DNA of 64,000 nt from assembly GCA_001599595.1 (NCBI GenBank), contig BCHH01000002.1, forward strand, positions 224,390 to 288,389, given 5' to 3'. The notes under the pieces were generated by a model, which was given only the letters and a program-made list of their open reading frames with translations, was not told the origin of the DNA and searched no databases. Positions within the stretch are counted from its first letter, which is position 1. Each line of letters opens with the position of its first letter. Position numbers and translations under genes: made by a program. Shown here one piece after another: positions 9,514 to 21,131 of the stretch. Origin of the DNA: Beverwykella pulmonaria. Taxonomy: Eukaryota; Ascomycota; Dothideomycetes; Pleosporales; Melanommataceae.

Positions 9514-11474
9514 GATCGGGGGACTATTCTTTCTTCGGATACTGTTCTCTTATGGGGCGGCGTCGGAATTGAAGGGTTCTTAAGGAAAGACTGGCAAGCT
9601 TCCTTTAATATAAACCTCCATGTCAAAACAGAAATGCCTAGCGGTCAACCTGGGGATCCGAGATGTACAACACGCGCGGCGTTACAGCGCGTCTCATATG
9701 GCCGATCGGATCTAAAAGTCGGCTCTAGACCACCTTCATGGCACTTTGCTACAAGGGGACCGTAATGGAGGCGGCCCGGGCCGGCCAATAGCTCAAGAGG
9801 GTTGCCGATAGCGAAATCGATTCGCCGCTTCCTGAAGATCTGCGATTTTAGTGCAAAGTCAAAAACGACAAGATATGCAGGTCATGATATTTTGGGATCC
9901 AAGGTTAGATATGCAAGTAATGGTACTGTATTCCTTTTCGACGTTAAGTCAGACCATTTCCGGCTAAACTGTACTTTGCTAGGTACTATTAGCCTAAGCC
10001 TTAGGTGTCATGATGAGAGGAAGCAATCAATCGTCTGAGGGGCTAATATATGTAAGGACTATGAAAGCCGTGACGAGCTGACTGCTCACACGATGATTAT
10101 ATATACCCATGAAGGGAAGCTAGCTAGAATAGGACATATCGTAGAACACGTGGACACGTGACATTAGGCATGTTGAATATCACGTGACTTATTGTGAGGC
10201 AGCTGAAGTGCACTCTTAGCACATAGTTGAAAGGCATAACAATCAGTAAACTCATGAAATTTAAGCAGCCAGTTCGTGTTCTCTATCTCCCCGATACAAC
10301 AAACAAGGCTTACGGTTGTGGGGAGCCAGCACATGTTTCGATTGCTTGGCTGAACTTACACTTGACTCGTTTGGCACGTCTCACGTGCGATGAAGTGATG
10401 GCCAGGAAGGACAGAAGTTGGGAACAGGACGGGTCAGGCAACTCCCGATTTTGTAAGTTCAGCTCTTTTATTGGAACAGATGGCTCTCTCGTTTGCTTCT
10501 CACGAGAAGAAATGTGACTTGATCTCTACTCCTCTTGAACTCAGAGCACCCTTCATAAATATCAATTACCTTCTTCCTAAACTCCATATTCATTCTTCTT
10601 GGAATCGATTTGCATTCTGCTTGAATTTCATGTTTTTTTTTTTTAACTACAGTTGCTTAATGTTCCTCTTGGAATCTCATATACCTTCTACTTACGTACC
10701 GAAGATAGCACGCTTTTCGTACTCACTAATAAATTGCATGGCTAACCTTGAGTCAAACCTAATCATAATTCAGACTTCCTTACAATAGTCTAGACAGAAC
10801 GTGTGTCCGCAGTTCTGGCATGCAATTATGTCATCCTTCTTCTTAGTGAGCTATGGCCTCTCACTTACAGCACTGAAATGGGTTGGGGCTATCCACGACG
10901 GCGCAGCCCATTGTCGGAGATGCGGAAATTGCTGCACAGATATTAGCGCTGGAATGGGCGAGAGAGAGAGGGAAAGGCGTGGTTCGGTCCATGTCGGACG
11001 GCCTCGTTCGTCGTAGTTGTTGATCTAACAGAGAGAAGGTTTCTAGTTGGGGGCTGCTGTTGATGAAATTATCTGTGTCTGACGAGGATTTATTTATAAT
11101 TAGCGTTGGAGAATGAAGTTCTTATTAACTAAGTAAAGGTAGAAATACTATTGATATGAGAACAAGCCCGGAGATCTCCATGCATCTGCATGGAGCGACG
11201 TGAAAATCATACATTCACCCCAGATATACACTACCTTTAACTAGAGCCAGTGCACAGGATAGTAGAAGAAAGATCAGAAGAACTGGAATAACAGAATAAG
11301 GCTGTATACATCATGTATGAAATCCATCGATCGGCCGAAATTGAACCCAGGACCCTTACGTATGTCTGTTCCGCCATTGCTTTTGTCTGGCGTCGTTCCT
11401 CAAAGCCTTTGAGAGGGATTCCACATGCCTAACAAATCTTGAACACCTTCACATGGCCATATGAACCCATATCC
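9514..11474. other. Gene-poor spacer, no supported gene
   Basis: Contains only short frames without domains and a run of T residues near 10630. A short stretch at 11335-11365 weakly resembles a tRNA T-arm but does not fold as a tRNA. Confidence 0.5.
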
Positions 11475-12415
11475 CTACTTACGTATCCTCGGTACTATCT
11501 CAATTTGCCATCCATCCCTATCCCCCGCGGCCACACCCACACACGGTTTCCCCTCTCTATCCCTCCTAGCAATAATTTTCTGCAATTCCATAAAACATTT
11601 TGGCAACGAGTGGTCTTTCGCGGTGTGCGTCGATTGAGCTCGGCCATTTTTCGCCTGGCGGTCATTCGTGACCACACAGGTGATATACCGGACTCCAACA
11701 TTCTTGAGCCTCCGAGTATAATCCTCTTTTGCTTCGATTTTAGTTTTACAAGCAAGGATTATATAGTCATATTCAAGATGCGGGAGAAGGGCTTCGAAGA
11801 TTTTATGGTCGGCAGGGCCATGCGGGAGGGAGAGGACGAGGGAGCGAGGTTTAGGGAGCGAATCATAAAGACTTTTGTAATGTATTTCATTTTACCGGTC
11901 CAGTCAGTGTACGCTCTCGCGCAATTTTTTATTTTTAATTGGGCCGACAAGTGGTATGATGTTGAGGTGAATTGAAAAGTACCTTTAAACCTAGTCACTG
12001 ATTCCTTAGACCCCCTTTTCTCTACTGTCTCCACAATTCTGTCAACATCTTTCTCTCTACTGTCGAATAGTGAAACTCGAACCCCAGTCTCCGCGAACAA
12101 TAGCACCACATCAGCGCCTAGTCAGTCATGCCCAATGACCGCAACCTAATTCACATCTAGTCAGCTACATTATCGCACAAAGAATCTCAAAGCTTTTCCA
12201 CTCACCTCATTTACCCTTGCTCTCTCTTCCGCCGCAGTCGTATCCTCTTTTCTCCTCCGAAAATTCCCAAAAACCCTCCCCAAATCAAACGCGATAACCA
12301 ACGAGGACAACAAAATGGCGAAGTACAAGTACGTCAAGGTAGAAAACTTGGGGAGAGAGGGGTCATGGTAATGGATCCAACTGTCGAGAAACATGGCGGG
12401 ATGTGTTGATACCAT
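11475..12415 (-). pseudogene. 6-phosphogluconate-dehydrogenase-like gene, disrupted
   Basis: An N-terminal exon (start about 12415, with the TM-like segment LTYLYFAILLSSLVIAFDLG) splices at GAG|GTGAGT into VAVIGHD*LGADVVLLFAETG, the first strand of a 6PGDH-type Rossmann fold. Two defects sit in the nucleotide-binding loop. The second Gly of GxGxxG is Asp, and the next codon is an in-frame TGA (near 12119-12121). After a further intron donor (FKG|GTACTT) the homologous block SLYDSLPKPRSLVLSLPHG continues in another frame, but no AG acceptor gives the right phase. The catalytic SGG-type motif of the family is replaced by VTNDRQ, and the C-terminal helical domain is missing. Several changes are G-to-A or C-to-T transitions. 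The likeliest reading is a decayed paralogue. Confidence 0.6.
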
Positions 12416-12827
12416 TCGAAAGGGAAACAGGGGTATAAGTCGTCTTGAGATGAATGAGGGAATCGGAATTGTTGGGGATGATGATGGCCGGGATTTGGCG
12501 GAATTTATGCGGGAACTCAGGTACCAGGGTTTGTCTTCTGAGTTGTGACATCGGCGGGGTAGCTTCAAGAGATAGGTTCGAGCTAAATGGTAGGCTAAGC
12601 GCTATCGTGGTGCCAGGTCGGACTTCGGCACGACCGCAAGATTCAAACATTGTTTGATAAAGATTGTGTACGTTGATTTTGATTGATTTATTGCGGAGCT
12701 GAGCAATATTGTATTGCTCGTGAATCTAAGAAATAATCCACGAGAATATTCGAGAATTCGTGAGACCGACGAAGTTGCTCGAAGGAAAAAGAAATACAGG
12801 AATGCTTGCTGATCTGGATTCAGATAT

Positions 12828-13997
12828 TCAAATCCATCTCCAAGTCTTCTCCACGTCAATCCTTGATTCCCAGGTGATCTGTTGCGTTTCCCATGTTCTC
12901 TTGCCACCAGCAAAGTCGGAAGTCGTGCGAGCATGTGGAAGATACGGCATCATGGTAACTTCGTTTTGAAGAACATCCATGACCCGGAAGCACTGCTCTG
13001 CAAGGAACTCTTTCTGAAATGTGCCTATATTTCTAGAACCTGGAGCTGCGTGTATTAGAGCGATAAAAGAATCCAACGGAATAAGTGAATGAACAGTCTT
13101 GGTTGCGAACTCGACTATTTTGCATACCCGAATATGCGGCAGAGCTCCTAGGCTCCGCAAAGCAACAAGAGACGATAGCAATACTTCGCCAAGAGGTAGA
13201 GGGGACGGGTCCGACCAGTCGGGTCTACGTCTCTCGGAGGCGTCCCTGCAATGTCGAGTTGGGTGAGCTCTATTCCATGGATCCAGCCTCAAGATGAGTG
13301 TTCGAAGCGGAGACGAGTTGCCCTCATCCCCATTCGTGATGCAACCAAACAAGTCCTCACAGATCAGAGAAGCTCTAATACGAAGGCTTTTCAGTCGCAT
13401 CAGCATAGGACTGAGCGTCGAACAAAGATGGAGAGATTCATGTAGTATGTTCGAGTTGTATACTGTCGTATGAACAGAGAGCCCCGACCTAACAGTAACT
13501 CCTACACCAGGTATATCGAGATCAAGGTTTATGACCGAGCTGGGCAAGCACTGAAGGAGAGTCTTAACAGAGGCCATTGAAAGTGATGGACGCCAGTTGC
13601 ACATCTGCTGAAGAGCCGTGTATACCAGTGAGAAAGAGGTGAGGCTATTGGCTAGTCGCAGTGGCAAAGTGTTTTCCAATTTGGAAACTGTAAGTCTCTT
13701 ATACAGTAGACGGTACGATGAGAAGTCAACTGCGGCTGCTTGAACGATGATAGATCTTGCGAGCAGAATGTGATCGGGAATGAAACGAAGTGGCAGATTG
13801 GAAGAGAGCTGTGGATATTGTAGAACAACGGTGTCGAATAGAATTGGCATGCCTATCCTGTACCAACGCTTGCAACACAAAATGCTCCAGAAGAACGACT
13901 GAGTCGGCTTACTAGTACTCTCTTTGCTCAGCTGATCAAGCAACTCTTCAAGAATTGCGGTAAGGAGTTCTACGGGGAGGCGGTCGACGGCGGACAT
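12828..13997 (-). CDS. F-box-like protein
   Basis: Single-exon frame; the ATG at 13997 gives 389 residues beginning MSAVDRLPVELLTAILEELL, a typical F-box-like opening. An ATG at 14054 would add 19 residues. The segment FFWSILCCKRWYRIGMPILF matches the second half of fungal F-box domains (W..LC..W...A.P.L). The rest shows leucine-rich stretches but no clear LRR or WD repeats. The presumed role is substrate adaptor of an SCF ubiquitin ligase. It is divergently oriented to the Y14 gene, whose ATG lies 293 bp away. The frame is intact; substrate unknown. Confidence 0.7.
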   Translation of the reverse strand: MSAVDRLPVELLTAILEELLDQLSKESTSKPTQSFFWSILCCKRWYRIGMPILFDTVVLQYPQLSSNLPLRFIPDHILLARSIIVQAAAVDFSSYRLLYKRLTVSKLENTLPLRLANSLTSFSLVYTALQQMCNWRPSLSMASVKTLLQCLPSSVINLDLDIPGVGVTVRSGLSVHTTVYNSNILHESLHLCSTLSPMLMRLKSLRIRASLICEDLFGCITNGDEGNSSPLRTLILRLDPWNRAHPTRHCRDASERRRPDWSDPSPLPLGEVLLSSLVALRSLGALPHIRVCKIVEFATKTVHSLIPLDSFIALIHAAPGSRNIGTFQKEFLAEQCFRVMDVLQNEVTMMPYLPHARTTSDFAGGKRTWETQQITWESRIDVEKTWRWI

Positions 13998-14290
13998 GGT
14001 AAGGACCTTGGTCGTTTTAATCCGGCGCTCTCCGAGGTCTTTCGTTCCTGGCACTTGAGGTAGTTGGTTGTAATGTAAGATGGATGAGGTTTGGAGGTAA
14101 CTTAAATTCGAACTATATCAGGACTAGCGCAATGAACTCTTGGCGTTATCCATCAACCTCGAGCAAGGCTTCCCAATTAAACCGTCTCGCAATCCGCCGA
14201 CACCAACGCACTCCGAGCCTCTCCCTCTACAACCCTCTACCCTCGCCCATCTCCTTTCACACTTCACCCCTCTCCCAAACTCTCGCTACC

Positions 14291-14829
14291 ATGGCTGACG
14301 CCGAAATGGACATCGACCCGCCCGAGCCCTCCACCTCCAACGACACGAAGTCCTCCGAACCACGCACGCAAGCTGACGCGATTGCCGTCCGCTCGATTGA
14401 AGGCTGGATCATCATTGTCACGAATGTGCACGAGGAGTCGACCGAGGAGGACCTGCAGGAGATGTTTGGCGAGTTCGGCACAATTAAGAACCTGCACATG
14501 AACTTGGACCGGCGGACGGGCTACGTCAAGGTGCGAAGCGGATACACAGAGCAACCACGGTTATTATACCTGTAGCTAATGAGATTATGTAGGGCTACGT
14601 TCTCATCGAATATCCAACTCTCAAAGAAGCGCAAGCCGCCATCGAAGGCGCCAACGGACATGAACTCCTCGAGCAGAAAGTTACCGTCGATTTTGCATTC
14701 GTGCGACCGCCGCCAGCCGGGAAGGGAGGACGCGGCCGCGATAATGACAGCTCTAGGCGCGGTGGGCGTGGAGGTGGTCGAGGCAGGAGCCGGAGCCCAG
14801 GCAGAGATGGTGAAGACATCGACGATTAG
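14291..14829 (+). CDS. Y14: RNA-binding protein Y14/RBM8A (exon junction complex)
   Basis: Two exons (14291-14530, 14593-14829) give 158 residues. A short acidic N-terminus ([14 protein letters not shown]) precedes one RRM at about residues 40-115, containing [20 protein letters not shown], the GYVKGYVLIEY block across the splice junction, and [11 protein letters not shown]. The C-terminus is rich in Gly, Arg and Ser ([18 protein letters not shown]). This architecture is that of Y14, which pairs with Mago and marks spliced mRNAs in the nucleus as part of the exon junction complex. The reading frame is open upstream to 14084, but the MADAE start matches the family. The intron is 62 nt with GTGCGA donor and TAG acceptor. 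Confidence 0.93.
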
Positions 14830-16244
14830 TGTCGAATCGGCTAGCAACATTGGACACAGCTGATGGAGAAAAAGTGTCAGCAATGGTGATTTTGCCCAAA
14901 ACATTGGTACTATATGCAAAGTATATGGAGCAGGGCATGGTTCGATGTCACGTTTCATGACCAGCTAGGCGTTGGGCTCGGAATAAAAGCTTACCAGTCT
15001 GTCTTGGAAACAAGATGGGCTGGTCTTCCCGAAATGGTTCCGTGGGTATCTCTCGTACTTGCTTCCTATCGCACTACTAATAATTCGGCAGGGAAGTTGG
15101 CTCACACTGTGAAATGAACAATCGTCTACTGACAACAGGGAACGACATCAAAACTATGATAGCAATCCCGTAAAATTCGTGCGAGTAAGCGTGCACTGGG
15201 AACCGTTTTAGCGAGGAGTCACAGCACCCTGTGTTTCGAGGCATGACTTGAGTGACAAGATTCTGCACATGACGAAATTGGAGCTCGCACAGATGGCCAG
15301 AGTATAGAACATACTGTTCATATGTAGTGGATCCTCGATTAGTTTTTTAAGTGCCGCTTAGCTACTAACGAGCAGGAGAGGAAATCGTCTCTGGACATGG
15401 CAGTCGTGGCAATTATAGGTTTCAAATATAGAAGTACATGCAACTTGTACTTTGGAAGAACTAAAAGATATTTTGCTATGAAATATCATATAACAACAAG
15501 AAGGCAGGCGGGCACTGATGAAATAAACTCTGCTAGCGCGACGTCTTTTACCATAACAATGCACTTTTCACTGCCATCAAAGCGAAGCTTAGATTCTGTC
15601 AATTTGAATACAACTTCTGCCAAAAGGTGCTCTGGAAGAACCACGGTATCTCCAGCAAATGACGCTGAAGCCGGAGTCTATGTAAAACGCTAAGGTGATA
15701 GGGTTCTTAAACTCCCAGGCAAACGCAAATGCCGGAAGAGATGGCCGAAAGCTCAACTGGATGTCTGAAACTAAGGCCGGAATTCACATTAGTGCACGTA
15801 GTTGAATATACTTGTCAAATATGGGTGTTGGTATTACGGCGGATTGCACGGTATATAACAATGACTCAGAAGGAGGACTGGGTGGATTAAGCGAGCGAGA
15901 TCCGCACAGGCATAAATATACGGCCCCGGCAATTTAGAAGGAGGACACACCCGAGAATCAAAACCTACAATTGGCAAGCTAGCAGAGGACTTCGACGTCG
16001 CTGCTAGCCCTTGCTACGTAGAAGATTCGTGGTCACAAGCAATACATACTCTTTCAACCGTACCCTGCGCTCTTGCACCGCCGTGGATTAGCGTTCTGCG
16101 AAACCCACGGGCAGTCGATTAACAGCGTCTATAGGACCTTCCCATTTCACGGGCGGGTATACCGACAATGGGTTATAAATTTTATATGATATTATCCGAT
16201 TAGCTGTTGACACCAGCGTCATCAATTCGTCACCTCAACCGCGT
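14830..16244. other. Spacer between Y14 and the S28 peptidase, no supported gene
   Basis: Short frames only, none with a domain. The two flanking genes converge on this stretch, so it should hold both 3' untranslated regions. Confidence 0.5.
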
Positions 16245-18045
16245 TCAAAGTTCATAATGCTCGTCTCCATTGAATTCTAGGCGCAATTAGCATTCCCCTT
16301 CACGAACAATAGTGACAGGAGATTACATACCTTTCAACCAGTCGACCACAAAGTTCTTGAGGAACTGCTGTGCATAAACGATTTGCGGCGGCGGAATAAG
16401 CGGTGTAGTCTCATTCGGGAACACGCCATTTTCCTCCCAGTGATGCACTCCATGAGAGATCAATAGGACCGGCTCTTCGGTCGTAGAGTTCCTCTTCGGC
16501 GCATTGTCTGCGAGCGGGGTGGAAGGTCTCCAAGGATCGGCGTTTCCGCCAATAATAGCAAGACGCGGGTATTCGATTTCGAAACCACCATATTTGTTTA
16601 TTTTTTCGACATCCGGAGGCGTTGTGATGTTAAAGGCTAGTTCGCAGAACTTTGTAAGGTACTCAAGGTCCAGGGTCCTTGAGACCAAGGGTTTGATGTC
16701 GGAAGGTGTGTTGCCTGTTTGGATGTATCCCCATTCAGTGCAGACTTGGTAGTCCCAGCTTCGCCATGTTTGTTGCGCAATGTCGTCTTGGGCGTAGAAT
16801 TCTGCATTGAGCGTGGTGAAATATGCATCTTGGGACAATCCCGACTCGTTCCATGCGGCTACTGATGTGCGACCGAAGTAGCCGATTGCGTTTAACATGA
16901 TGTTCTCGGCCGCTGTGTCGTTGTCGTAGCCAGCTGACTGTAGAATTGATGTTACATTGGGTCGAAGTGGTTCGTGGTCCTTGTTAATAAGAGTCGTTGT
17001 CATGTTGCCGCAGTAGCTGTTGATGGTTAGCAATATCCAGGTATTGTTTGGCCATTTTATATCTTACTAGAAGAAGTCTGGGGCATTCTCAGCAGGATCC
17101 CATGACGTGGATTGAAGGCCATAGATGCCGCCAGTCAGGACGTTGGCGAAGTCGCGGTTGTCAGTGATATTTCCAAGCCCGAAAGCATTCTTGAGCGCGG
17201 AAATCTTGTCCGTGTTATTTTTCTTTGTGAGAATGCTGTCTACAACGTCGACCATCAACTGGGTAGCACTGATGCAGTCTGGGGGACCAAATAGACGGGC
17301 TGGCTCAAAGTACTCCCAATAGTCGTAGATCGCGACCGTAACACCCGATGATGAGATGGTACCCCAAAAGGTCTCAGGATACACGACACGGAGAAATGCG
17401 GCTTGGGCTCCAGCATACGAACCCCCATACACGATCCATGGCGTCTTGGGAGCGGTCAAGTCCTGGTCGATTCCCTCAAACTTTACATTTCGCGCGAAAT
17501 AGTCAATCTCTGCCAATGCTTGCTCGGTTGACAGGAATCGCAGGTTCTCGGTCGAAATGTCGAGAGTGGGAAAGCTGGTGCCGTAGTATCGGTGCTCAAG
17601 AATGACACCAACACCTCCTGTTGCTTGAATTACTTGCGAGACGATGCCTTTCTGCAGAAACGGCAAGCGACCGACACCGCTGGTCTCTCCGGAGAGAAGA
17701 ACGAAGACAGGACCACCTGGCTTGTAGTAGGAAGTGTCGATCCAGTACCTCAAGTTGAAGGTGTCGTTCGAATGGGGCTCATAACGCGTCTCGTTGTGGA
17801 AGAAATCGACGGGAACCGACAAATTGTATGCTGGGTAGAGCAGTGCAGGATCGACGTCAGCACGCTTTGCGAGCGCGGACCTTTTCGATTGCTGAACCTG
17901 GGAATTGTTAGTGCGCGGAGTGGAGAAGAAAGATAACCAGGCAGCATACTTCTCTCTGCAACTCTGCCACACTCGGACGTCCGATACGGATCGCGCACGC
18001 TTCCAGGCCGAACAAGAGAGCGCTAGCTAGAACTTTGAAATGCAT
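16245..18045 (-). CDS. Secreted serine carboxypeptidase, family S28
   Basis: Four exons (17950-18045, 17068-17897, 16331-17016, 16245-16276) give 547 residues. The start MHFKVLASALLFGLEACA is a signal peptide. Catalytic residues of S28 (prolyl Xaa carboxypeptidase/DPP-II group) are visible: Ser192 in VYGGSYAGAQ, an Asp in GGNADPWRP and a His in SHGVHHWEENG. NETRY, NLSV, NDTF, NITD and other sequons suggest N-glycosylation and secretion. Family members cleave proline-containing peptides from the C- or N-end, often at acid pH. The last exon is only 32 nt (EFNGDEHYEL). I included it because the preceding GTATGT is a strong donor and the acceptor is in phase; reading through would give an almost identical end (LKGM). 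Confidence 0.88.
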
Positions 18046-19398
18046 GACTGCTGGACTGACTGGAGGGCCAAGAGGAGAGGCAAACAATGATACCTTGGGG
18101 TTAATAAGTACTCTTAACAGCACCAATTGATGACGATGACCATAGCTCCAAATCGACAAGGATAGCTCTTGATTAACAATGTCGGCTGGCCGTGTTTCGG
18201 GAAGGTCGTTAAGCCAGGTACACCCGATCTAGCCTAAATCCAGCAGGAGGAGGGGTTATCGACAAATGCGAGAACGTTGGCGCCATCCGCTGTCGTGGTG
18301 GGCGGTGGGAGTGGCCCTAAGGAAGTACGGGTTACGCCTTGTCTACCGGGAATTGGGAATATCTGGTCTGAGAAAGTTGACGCTAAACTGCAGGTCTTAG
18401 TGGATGATGGTTTGTGGTGTTACCCGCATGAGATACGCCGAGACTGCAGAGGCCAATCATATCTATACATGTCTTGGTAGTAAACCTTACGTCAAACTGC
18501 TGCAATCTGTGCCATTTCAACAACACTTTTCCTGAATCGGGTAATCTACCTTCTGCATTCCGGGCTCGCCAATTTTCCTTCCAAGGTCTGTAGTATGAAT
18601 TACGCACATCTTGGGCAACCTGTCACTTTGAAACAAAAGGCCAAAGAAGCAGTTGAGCCCTTCAGAGCGATAAATCCTCTTGTATACACCGCAAGGGGAG
18701 GCATACTAGAAGTTGTATGTGCAGGTAGCACTGAATTGTCTCGGGCGGCCAAATGGACTATAGTTGTAGAACTTCGCGCTTCGCCTGGGACTCGGCTGCA
18801 CTACGGGGTGGGTGGTGCGTCAGCGGATATCCCCAAGCTTTATTGCCCCTAACACAACAGCAACAAACGACAAAAAAGTATTAAATTAAAATAACCTATA
18901 GAAGAGGCGCTCTTTCATAAATATACTTAATTCTGCGTCGTTTGATTTTCATTTTTCTCTTCGTTGCCAACTAAAACAAAGGAATCTCTACTCTCAATCA
19001 ACATCTTCAATGATGCTGGAAACAGGGTGTGTGAGAAAAGGTATCAAGACGTGTCTTGTGTATGTGTATGTACAGCTGTGGTATATCTGACGGACTGATT
19101 AGTCAGTGCATATCCACGTGACTGTATCGTGTCCTGGGCTTACAGATACAAGAAAAGAAAATTGCAGTGTTTGAGAATAATGGTATTGTGGCTGTCATGG
19201 CGCATAAGATTGTAGTGTTGTCAGAGCTTTTAAAACGACATTGTTACACTTACCCGAGTACCAGTACTCCTCTCACCACAATCCAAGTTCGCTAGCCAAT
19301 CACAGCAGCTTGTGTCTTGGCATCTGCCTATAATTCCACCTTCGTTTTCCCTTCTCATGAAATACGACAAGTCCAAGAACCATCTAAAATATTCCAAA
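18046..19398. other. Divergent promoter region, with one repeat copy
   Basis: Lies between the starts of the S28 peptidase (-) and the UCH gene (+). Apart from the repeat copy at about 19025-19144 it holds only short frames without domains. Confidence 0.5.
19025..19144 (+). repeat. Dispersed LTR-like/MITE repeat copy A (degenerate left end)
   Basis: Shares with the other copies an ordered set of blocks: GGTATCAAGACGTGT, GTATGTGTATGTACAGCTG, GATTAGTCAGTG, ATATCCACGTGACTG and TGGGCTTACA. The right end GCTTACA is intact at 19138-19144. The left TGTAAGC end is not recognisable. Confidence 0.7.
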
Positions 19399-20222
19399 AT
19401 GTCCGCCCCCGCACCCCCAACAAAAACCTACCGCAAGCACTTCATCCCCTTAGAATCCAACCCTGAAGTCTTCACAGAGCTGATTCACGCCCTGGGCGTC
19501 TCCCCAAATCTGCGTTACCAGGATGTCTACTCCCTCGATGACCCAGAGCTACTAGCATTCATCCCACGTCCTGTTTACTCACTCGTTCTTGTATTTCCAT
19601 GCCCACCGGAATACGAGGAACGGCTGGCGAGAGAGGAAACTGAGGTCGAGGCGTATGATGGAGCGGGAGAGGAGGAGAAGGTTGTGTTCTGGAAGCAGAC
19701 GATTCATAATGCTTGCGGGCTCTATGCGCTGTTGCATGGGATTTGTAACGGGGAGGCGCGGAGCAAAATCGGTACGTCTCTGTTCATCTTCGCGTATTAT
19801 CTTGTAGCAGCGAGTGGTGCCTTCAAACCTAATGCTCACATAACGTAGTCCCTGGCTCTATCATCGATGGTCTTCTCAAGTCAGTCACGCCGCTCAAGCC
19901 TGAGGAGCGGGCATTGGCACTCGAAGGCAGTAAAGAGCTAGAAACAGCCTACGCGTCTATTGCCAGCAAAGGAGATACTGAAGCCCCGGACGCCGAGAGC
20001 CAAGTCAATCACCATTACATAGGGTTCGTCAAGTCTCATAAGGATGGCCATCTCTATCACCTTGATGGTGATCGCAAACGGCCGGTTGACTTGGGGCCTC
20101 TTGGGGCAGATGAAGATGTCTTGGGCGAGAAGGCATTTACTGTAGTGAGGGATATGATTGCGAGTGGGGATGGGAAGGACATTGGGTTCAGTCTGATGGC
20201 TTTGGTGTCGGAGTTGGACTAA
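19399..20222 (+). CDS. Ubiquitin C-terminal hydrolase (UCH, peptidase C12; UCH-L3/Yuh1 type)
   Basis: Two exons (19399-19771, 19849-20222) give 248 residues, the usual length of UCH-L1/L3-type enzymes. The catalytic set is present: Gln100 in FWKQTIHNACG, nucleophile Cys106, His near 179 in VNHHYIGF, and Asp197 in YHLDGDRKRP. The family removes small adducts from ubiquitin or Nedd8 C-termini in the cytosol. The start MSAPAPPTKTYRKHFIPLES was chosen because the family begins about there; an in-frame ATG upstream at 19357 would add a poorly conserved tail. The intron follows AAA ATC G|GTACGT and returns the frame at VPGSIIDGLL. Confidence 0.92.
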
Positions 20223-21131
20223 GAAGACTAGACATTTGAGGGAAGATGAAAAGGTGTTTAGGCAACTCTGATGGGACTTAGTAGGGGAAAACGATTCTTT
20301 GGCACTCTTAATAAAAAATTATTTGCCTTCCCTGTAGAGACTCTACATCATTCTATTGGAGGTGACCAAAAGGTGTACGAAATGGATCTGGAGAGGTATT
20401 CCACATCTACACGTACGGGAAATGGCGGTAGGCATAGAGCAGAGAATGGCCTGGCAAATACAGTATCTGTACAGCTTGGCTCATCCTCTTGGCCTCGTCT
20501 TGAAAACGCTCGACAGTGTTGGATTTTTGTTGGCACGTTTGGAGTCACACCTTCGTAGAGCTCTCAAAAGAGAGGAAAGTGTGAACTATGATGGACCTGT
20601 TTGTTCTTGCAACGAAAGCACAAAGCGAACTGCAGCCGCATACACCGGACCTAACGCAAGACGCGAAGATACGGGACGCTCCCCCGAGAGGGACTTGTAG
20701 GTGTGTCCGAGGACCAAGTGGCTGTTGTGCGGGTTGCTGTACTCAATTATCCTATGATATGAAGTATACTCCAGTCTGTGTGCCCAGATGAATCCGTCCG
20801 AATGACGTGCAAAACCACCTCTGGCAGATACAGCAGGGCCGTCTGGAACCAAACTGATCCTTTCAGCCAGTGTCTGGAACATGCTCGGAGATGACGACTT
20901 GGAGTGAATTGATGGTGGAGAAGTGAGAGGCTGAACGGCGAGTACAGAAACTTCGTTAAAAGTGCGCCGAGCCGCACTAAGCCCAGCGGGAATTGCCGAA
21001 GAACATCCGGCCGCAGCTTCACCTCTACTGGCAAGCACCTCACCGTCTTCGAGCTGCGACTCGACAACACCATCCTGCGCACTCTCTTCTATCCCACACC
21101 TTCCCTCTTCACACCTTCCCATATCGTAGAA
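20223..21131. other. Spacer with a long chance frame, no supported gene
   Basis: A 299-residue minus-strand frame spans 20586-21485, but it overlaps the zinc-finger gene on the other strand and has no domain. I treat it as a shadow. The stretch probably holds the UCH 3' region and the zinc-finger promoter. Confidence 0.5.

Noticed and set aside
11330..11370. tRNA-like piece (GGGTTCAATTTCGGCC on the minus strand)
   Set aside because: The T-stem pairs poorly, and no D-arm or anticodon arm lies at the expected distance.
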